Source: Saprospiraceae bacterium UBA3362
GTDB taxonomy: Bacteria > Bacteroidota > Bacteroidia > Chitinophagales > Saprospiraceae
NCBI GenBank assembly: GCA_002360455.1
Contig: DEQQ01000069.1
Coordinates: 1-11,801, forward strand
Length of the DNA: 11,801 bases
Direction: 5' to 3'
The notes under the pieces were generated by a model that did not search any database, was not told where the DNA came from, and worked only from the letters and a program-made list of their open reading frames with translations. Positions 7,447 to 11,801 of the stretch are shown here, piece after piece (the first letter of the stretch is position 1; every line of letters starts with the position of its first letter). Made by a program: the position numbers and the translations under genes.

Positions 7447-8849
7447 GATCTTCAAAACGCAAACCAAGAAAGCAAGTTCAAATTGAAATTGTAGGTCTGG
7501 CCCATAAAGCTTATGCGCTGGGCAAGACTGCAGAAGGACTGGTCGTATTTACAAAAAATGTTGTGCCGGGCGATCAAGCTTTGGTAGAATTAACTCGAAA
7601 AAGAAACGGAGTTTGGCTCGCCAATGTGAAAGAATTACTGCATCAATCTAAGGATAGAGTCGAACCAAAATGCAAGCATTTTGGGATCTGTGGAGGTTGC
7701 AGTTTACAAAATTTGTCCTACGACGCTCAGTTGATTCAAAAAGAAAAAATTGTTCAAGATGCTATAACGAGAATTGCAAAATTAAAACCAAAATTGTTCG
7801 AACCAATTCTTGCAGCCGATCCCATTTTCTATTACAGAAATAAATTGGAATTTACATTTTCTGAACTTCGTTGGAAAACACAGGAAGAAATGAATTCTGA
7901 AGAGTTATCAACACCGGCATTGGGATTTCATAGACCGGAATCTTATCATAAAGTCGTGGACATAACAGAGTGTCATCTTCAATGGACAAAGACAAATGAA
8001 ATAAGAAACTGGTTGAAAGCGTATGCCTTAGAACATAATTTAAGTTTCTATAATGTAAAAGAGCACAAAGGTTGGTTAAGAAATGTTTTCTTTAGAACCA
8101 ACAGACAGGGTCAGATCATGATGTGTCTTTCTGTCTCCAATCAAAATGATGAATCATTGTTTGCATTACTGAATGCAATTCAAAGCCAATTTCCTGAGCT
8201 GTGTTCCATTTTTTATACGATCAATACCAAGCTCAATGATGCCTGGGCCGATTTGGAACTCAAGCATTTCTATGGAGAAAAAGTACTAAGAGAAAATTTA
8301 GATCATGCAGTATTTGAAATAGGACCGAAATCTTTTTTTCAGACCAACACTTCTCAGGCTGAGCGATTGTATAAGTTGGTTGCGGAGTATGCCGAACTGA
8401 AGGGCACAGAATGTGTTTATGATCTTTATTGTGGTGTGGGATCTATTGGAATTTTTTTGGCCCAATCCTGTAAGACCATTATCGGCGTCGAAGAAATCCC
8501 TGAAGCGATAGAAGATGCGAAACGCAATGCTCAACTTAATCAATTAAATCATTGTCACTTTTATACCGGAGATGCAAAAATGGTATTGACAGAAGAATTT
8601 CGTTCGAAAAATCCAAGTCCGGATGTGGTGATCTTGGATCCCCCACGAACCGGCCTTCATGCAGATGTCATTCAACAAGTTCTGCAGATGAATGCGCAAA
8701 AAATCATTTATGTGAGTTGCAATCCTGCAACCCAAGCAAGAGATTTGGCATTGCTCAATGAGGCGTATGAACTTGTCAAACTCAGAGCCGTTGATATGTT
8801 TCCACAAACTAACCATATAGAATCCGTTGCACAATTGATAAAACGATGA
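7443..8849 (+). CDS. rlmD: 23S rRNA (uracil-C5)-methyltransferase, RlmD/RumA type
   Basis: Transfers a methyl group from SAM to C5 of a uridine in 23S rRNA (U1939 in E. coli numbering for RlmD). The 468-residue protein begins with a TRAM RNA-binding domain (about 10-68). Next come the [4Fe-4S] cysteines C77, C83 and C86, with C177 as the likely fourth ligand. The methyltransferase core has FQTN (299-302), the SAM loop DLYCGVGSIG from 327, LDPPRTG (398-404), the nucleophile C426 in YVSCNPAT, and a likely general base E460 in the C-terminal HIES. The exact target uridine cannot be told from sequence: RlmC, RlmCD and TrmA are related. The start is TTG at 7443, overlapping the TGA of the OmpA gene. 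The only codons between it and the in-frame stop at 7428 are ATT, AAA, AAA and ACA, and a later start would cut into the TRAM domain. This makes termination-reinitiation likely. Confidence 0.93.
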   Translation: MRSSKRKPRKQVQIEIVGLAHKAYALGKTAEGLVVFTKNVVPGDQALVELTRKRNGVWLANVKELLHQSKDRVEPKCKHFGICGGCSLQNLSYDAQLIQKEKIVQDAITRIAKLKPKLFEPILAADPIFYYRNKLEFTFSELRWKTQEEMNSEELSTPALGFHRPESYHKVVDITECHLQWTKTNEIRNWLKAYALEHNLSFYNVKEHKGWLRNVFFRTNRQGQIMMCLSVSNQNDESLFALLNAIQSQFPELCSIFYTINTKLNDAWADLELKHFYGEKVLRENLDHAVFEIGPKSFFQTNTSQAERLYKLVAEYAELKGTECVYDLYCGVGSIGIFLAQSCKTIIGVEEIPEAIEDAKRNAQLNQLNHCHFYTGDAKMVLTEEFRSKNPSPDVVILDPPRTGLHADVIQQVLQMNAQKIIYVSCNPATQARDLALLNEAYELVKLRAVDMFPQTNHIESVAQLIKR

Positions 8850-9235
8850 AAAACTCAGAAAGCATAGAGGGATATTTACAGCTGGAAGATGATCTCAGAA
8901 GATATCGAAAAGCATTAAATCAAGCATTAGAGATTATGCTGGACCAAGAAATCAGTCTCTACCCCATTTTTATTTTACATCAACAAGAATTGGAGATGGG
9001 AGTTCCAGTCATTGAAGCAGGAGAAAATACAGGCTTGTGGTCAGTGCATGCTTCTTCATTGGAAGAGTTTGTGACAAAAAATTTACTCCACCAAGAAAAA
9101 TTGGAGGAGTTTAAAAAATTGTACAAAGAACATAATCACCATTTGTGTATTTTTGTTTTAAGTGAATTGGGTGCACAGTTTATTTTTTATCCTCGAGAAG
9201 AAGAGATATACAAATCTTATGGCAGCCTTAATTGA
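8846..9235 (+). CDS. Conserved-looking small protein of unknown function
   Basis: A 129-residue soluble protein whose ATG overlaps the TGA of rlmD by 4 bases (ATGA), a standard sign of translational coupling. I do not recognise a named domain. The N-terminal third is predicted helical (GYLQLEDDLRRYRKALNQAL). A middle alternating segment follows (SLYPIFILHQQELEMGVPVI), then a helix rich in E and K (about 72-93). The C-terminal beta-like stretch CIFVLSELGAQFIFYPR looks like a family signature; I have an impression of similar unnamed proteins in Bacteroidota but cannot confirm it. There is no signal peptide, membrane segment or cysteine motif. Its end overlaps the Hpt gene by 17 bases, so the two are probably made together and may interact, for example as a phosphorelay accessory. 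That is inference from position only. Confidence 0.75.
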   Translation: MKNSESIEGYLQLEDDLRRYRKALNQALEIMLDQEISLYPIFILHQQELEMGVPVIEAGENTGLWSVHASSLEEFVTKNLLHQEKLEEFKKLYKEHNHHLCIFVLSELGAQFIFYPREEEIYKSYGSLN

Positions 9236-9542
9236 TCTTTCTGTTGTAAAAAGCATTAGTTTCGGAAGAAAAGATTTAATGATGGATCTTTTGGAAGAGT
9301 GGATCATGGACACAAATGATTTGATTCGTATCATGCTCTCCGAAATTGATCAAAACAAAGTTGAATTTCAAACCAAGCACAAGCTCAAAACCAATTTTTG
9401 TATGATTGGTTCGAGTTCCGGTATACAACTTTGTGAGCAGTTAATCCGCAGGGATGGAGGATACAAAAAGATCATGGAAGAAATTGAAACAGTATTTCAA
9501 TCTACTATTCAGGAAATTCAAAAAATAAAATCAGAATTATGA
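9219..9542 (+). CDS. Orphan histidine phosphotransfer (Hpt) domain protein
   Basis: A 107-residue, all-helical protein made of a single Hpt domain. Such domains shuttle phosphate between receiver domains of hybrid sensor kinases and response regulators in the cytoplasm. The fold signature runs from IDLSVVKSISFGRKDLM, where Hpt proteins typically begin, through a four-helix pattern to HKLKTNFCMIG, with H54 as the phosphoacceptor and K57 after it. The usual glycine after HxLK is threonine here. A C-terminal helix at about 81-105 completes the bundle. The ATG at 9219 was chosen over 9162 because the upstream start would overlap the previous gene by 74 bases and add 19 residues outside the Hpt pattern. 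The gene overlaps its neighbours by 17 bases upstream and 4 bases downstream. No kinase or receiver gene is in the window, so its partners are unknown. Confidence 0.8.
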   Translation: MAALIDLSVVKSISFGRKDLMMDLLEEWIMDTNDLIRIMLSEIDQNKVEFQTKHKLKTNFCMIGSSSGIQLCEQLIRRDGGYKKIMEEIETVFQSTIQEIQKIKSEL

Positions 9543-10411
9543 AAGGAATTATATTGGCAGGAGGTCAAGGAACAAGATTATTTCCAAGCACATTGGCCGT
9601 AAGCAAACAACTGATGCCTGTGTACGACAAACCAATGATCTATTATCCATTGTCCACTTTGCTTCAAGCCGGCATAAGAGATATTTTGATCATTTCGACT
9701 CCTCGCGACCTTCCTCATTTTATCAATTTGTTTGGAAGTGGAAATCAAATCGGATGTCATATTCAATATAAAGAACAGCTGGTTCCCAACGGTCTTGCGC
9801 AGGCCTTTGTTTTGGGCAAAGAGTTTATAGGCAAGGATAAAGTCTGTTTAATTTTGGGAGACAATATTTTTTATGGGCAGGGCCTTCCTGAACTGTTAAG
9901 ATCCTCCACGAATCCTGATGGTGGAATTGTATTTGCCTATCCCGTTTCCGATCCTGAACGATATGGTGTTGTAGAATTTGATGATCATTTCAATGCCCTT
10001 TCCATTGAAGAAAAACCCAAATCACCAAAATCAAATTATGCGGTGCCGGGTATTTATTTTTATGATCAATCTGTAATCGAAGTTGCAGAACAATTGCAAC
10101 CCAGTGCAAGAGGCGAATACGAAATAACAGATGTCAATAGAGAATATCTCAGAAAAGGCAAGCTAAAAGTTGGTGTACTGGGAAGAGGTATAGCTTGGCT
10201 GGATACAGGAACACACGAATCCTTAATGCAGGCTTCCCAATTTATCCAAGTTATAGAAGAAAGACAGGGGCTTAAAATAGGATGCATCGAGGAAATAGCT
10301 TATGAGATGGGATTCATAGATAGAACTCAGCTTGAGAAAGTTGCCAATGATCTTAAAAAAAGTATTTATGGAGAATATTTATTGAGAATTCTAAATCATT
10401 TTAAGCATTAA
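9539..10411 (+). CDS. rfbA: Glucose-1-phosphate thymidylyltransferase
   Basis: Makes dTDP-glucose from glucose-1-phosphate and dTTP, the first step of dTDP-L-rhamnose and related deoxysugar synthesis for surface polysaccharide. The 290 residues match the usual length. The nucleotide-binding signature GGQGTRLFPST is at 8-18 and SKQLMPVYDKPMIYYPL at 22-38, including R13 and K23. LGDNIFYG at 106-113 supplies the metal-binding D108. EEKP (157-160), GIYFYD (171-176), GEYEITDVN (192-200) and WLDTGTH (220-226, D222) follow in the expected order. Short RmlA forms regulated by dTDP-rhamnose have this length. The ATG overlaps the Hpt stop by 4 bases. The partner genes rfbB, rfbC and rfbD are not adjacent, which is unusual for rhamnose loci but common when the genes are dispersed. 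Confidence 0.96.
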   Translation: MKGIILAGGQGTRLFPSTLAVSKQLMPVYDKPMIYYPLSTLLQAGIRDILIISTPRDLPHFINLFGSGNQIGCHIQYKEQLVPNGLAQAFVLGKEFIGKDKVCLILGDNIFYGQGLPELLRSSTNPDGGIVFAYPVSDPERYGVVEFDDHFNALSIEEKPKSPKSNYAVPGIYFYDQSVIEVAEQLQPSARGEYEITDVNREYLRKGKLKVGVLGRGIAWLDTGTHESLMQASQFIQVIEERQGLKIGCIEEIAYEMGFIDRTQLEKVANDLKKSIYGEYLLRILNHFKH

Positions 10412-10420
10412 GAATTCCTT

Positions 10421-10451
10421 AATTTCATTGCGGCTGAATTTAATAATTTTT
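10421..10451 (+). terminator. Weak candidate terminator after rfbA
   Basis: Ten bases past the rfbA stop, AATTTCA (10421-10427) can pair with TGAATTT (10435-10441) around a 7-base loop with one mismatch, and a run of five T follows at 10447-10451. The stem is AT-rich and marginal, so this is only a possible end of the operon. The rest of the gap to 10640 is AT-rich, and I found no promoter matching the phylum consensus well. Confidence 0.25.
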
Positions 10452-10640
10452 GCATTCTGTCATTAGACCTAACAAAATTGAAATGGTTAAATTGCTCAAT
10501 TAGAATTTACCAATTCCATAAAACAATCGTTAAAATTTAATTATTGTCCCACAATTATCTTTTTGAAACCTTATATTAAACATAATTGCAAATACAAAGG
10601 GTATCGCAACAAATTGTTTAATTCAATAAAATTCCGAATT

Positions 10641-11801
10641 ATGAAACAGGTATTTTTACTTCTAAGCGTTTTAATTGCACTAAGCTCATGCCGTACAACA
10701 GAAAAACTTATTGAAAAAGGGGATTATGATTCTGCTATCAATAGGCTGGTCAAAAAATTATCCGGCAAAAATAATAAGGATAGAGATGATGTAATCTCAT
10801 TGGAATATGCATTTAAAAAAGCACAGTCAAAGGACCTGCAAAGAATCAAAGATATCAAACCGGCACTGGAAATAAGAGACTGGGATCAAATAGCTTTCAT
10901 TTACAGAGACATTGAAAATCGTCAAAATAGAATCAATGGATTGATTCCGCTGAGTTCTAAGGATGGCTACACAGCAAGTTTTGATTTTATTCAAACTGCA
11001 GATGCGATAAAAGAAGCCAAAAGAGAAGCAGCAGAACTGTATTACCAAATTGCTGTATCTAAGCTGAGTAATGCAGAAAAAACAAAAGACAAAAATTTGG
11101 CTCAGAGTGCATATCAAGATTTAAGCAAAATTGATCAATACTTCTCTCAGTACAAAGACAAAGAATCACTTAAGCAAAAAGCCATAGAGTTGGGTAAATA
11201 TTATTATCTTGTAAAAATGAGAAACAATTCGTTTACCATTATTCCAAAACAATTTGAAGACGAATTATTGGGAATTTATGTAGCCGATATCAACAGCAAG
11301 TTCAAACAATACGACACCAAAGCCAATGAATCCATTGCTTATGACTACTACGTAATAACTCATATTAATTCTATTGACATTAGTCCGGAAAGAGAAAAAT
11401 CTAGAGTATACGATGATGCATATAAGGTGGTAAAAGACGAAAAAGTAAGAGACAAGCATGGCAAAGTAAAGAAAGACAGTTTAGGGCGAGAGATCATAGA
11501 GAAAGTAGAATATGACTATACCAATAAAATAGAAGAAGTTCTGCAATTGAAATCCGTACGATTAGGAGGCAAAATGGAGTTTAGCCATGTAAAATCCGGA
11601 GAAATTACAAGCTCCAAACCGGTAGAAGTTGAGGCTGTTTTTGAAAATAAATTTGCTCGAATAATCAAAGGAGATTACAATTATGTAACCGAAGAATGCA
11701 GAACAATGCTCAACAGAAAAGCGATCCCATTTCCTACTAATGAAGAAATGTTGCTGGATGCCGCAAGGAAACTAAAATCAATAATAAAATCCAATTTATA
11801 A
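10641..11801 (+). CDS. Conserved lipoprotein of unknown function with TPR-like N-terminus
   Basis: A 386-residue exported lipoprotein. The signal peptide MKQVFLLLSVLIALSSC carries a lipobox (LSSC), with C17 as the lipidated cysteine. The mature start CRTTEK lacks an acidic run like the surface-export signal known in some Bacteroidota, so a periplasm-facing location is as likely as the cell surface. Residues about 18-60 (LIEKGDYDSAINRLVKKL) look like one TPR-type helix pair, followed by a long helical region to about 190. The C-terminal half is more beta-like and includes an unusual charged insert, KHGKVKKDSLGRE. I recall similarly organised lipoproteins in Flavobacteriia but no assigned function. 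The ATG at 10641 was chosen over 10563 because the signal peptide begins there. The stop codon is the last codon of the window, so the gene is complete. Confidence 0.85.
   Translation: MKQVFLLLSVLIALSSCRTTEKLIEKGDYDSAINRLVKKLSGKNNKDRDDVISLEYAFKKAQSKDLQRIKDIKPALEIRDWDQIAFIYRDIENRQNRINGLIPLSSKDGYTASFDFIQTADAIKEAKREAAELYYQIAVSKLSNAEKTKDKNLAQSAYQDLSKIDQYFSQYKDKESLKQKAIELGKYYYLVKMRNNSFTIIPKQFEDELLGIYVADINSKFKQYDTKANESIAYDYYVITHINSIDISPEREKSRVYDDAYKVVKDEKVRDKHGKVKKDSLGREIIEKVEYDYTNKIEEVLQLKSVRLGGKMEFSHVKSGEITSSKPVEVEAVFENKFARIIKGDYNYVTEECRTMLNRKAIPFPTNEEMLLDAARKLKSIIKSNL

Noticed and set aside
9162..9218. Hpt gene starting at ATG 9162
   Set aside because: It would overlap the preceding gene by 74 bases and add residues outside the Hpt domain pattern; ATG 9219 places the typical Hpt start at the N-terminus.
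10563..10640. Lipoprotein gene starting at ATG 10563
   Set aside because: It would put 26 mostly polar and charged residues ahead of a textbook lipoprotein signal peptide; ATG 10641 is the functional start.

Overview
The window looks like a chromosomal segment from a member of the Bacteroidota, probably a free-living Saprospiria- or Cytophagia-like lineage. The genus cannot be fixed from the sequence. Three things point this way. The DNA is AT-rich. Promoter-like sites match the Bacteroidota -33/-7 consensus (TTTG, 19-21 bases, TAnnTTTG). Several proteins belong to families typical of the phylum: a TPR-PD40-OmpA envelope protein, a SPASM radical-SAM protein that I recall as conserved there, and a conserved lipoprotein of unknown role. 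I see no tRNA, rRNA, CRISPR array or insertion sequence.

Layout: positions 1-265 hold no gene but contain a compact, GC-rich cluster of hairpins (174-245). Two metabolic genes follow on the minus strand: NADP-isocitrate dehydrogenase (icd, 266-1486) and 4-hydroxyphenylpyruvate dioxygenase (hppD, 1596-2711). Each has its own recognisable promoter. About 430 bases of mostly empty DNA then separate this block from the plus-strand genes.

On the plus strand there is first a stand-alone radical-SAM/SPASM enzyme (3167-4195). A promoter candidate (4334-4365) precedes a tightly packed run of six genes, 4430-10411: a TPR protein, a PorE-like TPR/PD40/OmpA protein, an RlmD-type rRNA uracil-C5 methyltransferase, a 129-residue protein of unknown function, an orphan histidine phosphotransfer (Hpt) domain protein, and RfbA (glucose-1-phosphate thymidylyltransferase). 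Every junction from the OmpA gene to rfbA overlaps, by 4, 4, 17 and 4 bases, so the genes are very probably co-transcribed and translationally coupled. After a 229-base gap comes a lipoprotein gene (10641-11801) that ends at the last base of the window.

The genes serve different processes: the TCA cycle, tyrosine breakdown, cell envelope, rRNA modification, phosphorelay and nucleotide-sugar synthesis. Nothing here forms an obvious defence, biosynthetic or mobile system. The points most worth following are the unknown 129-residue protein paired with an orphan Hpt protein inside a housekeeping operon, the hairpin cluster as a possible dispersed repeat, the PorE-like architecture, and the radical-SAM protein with no visible substrate gene.
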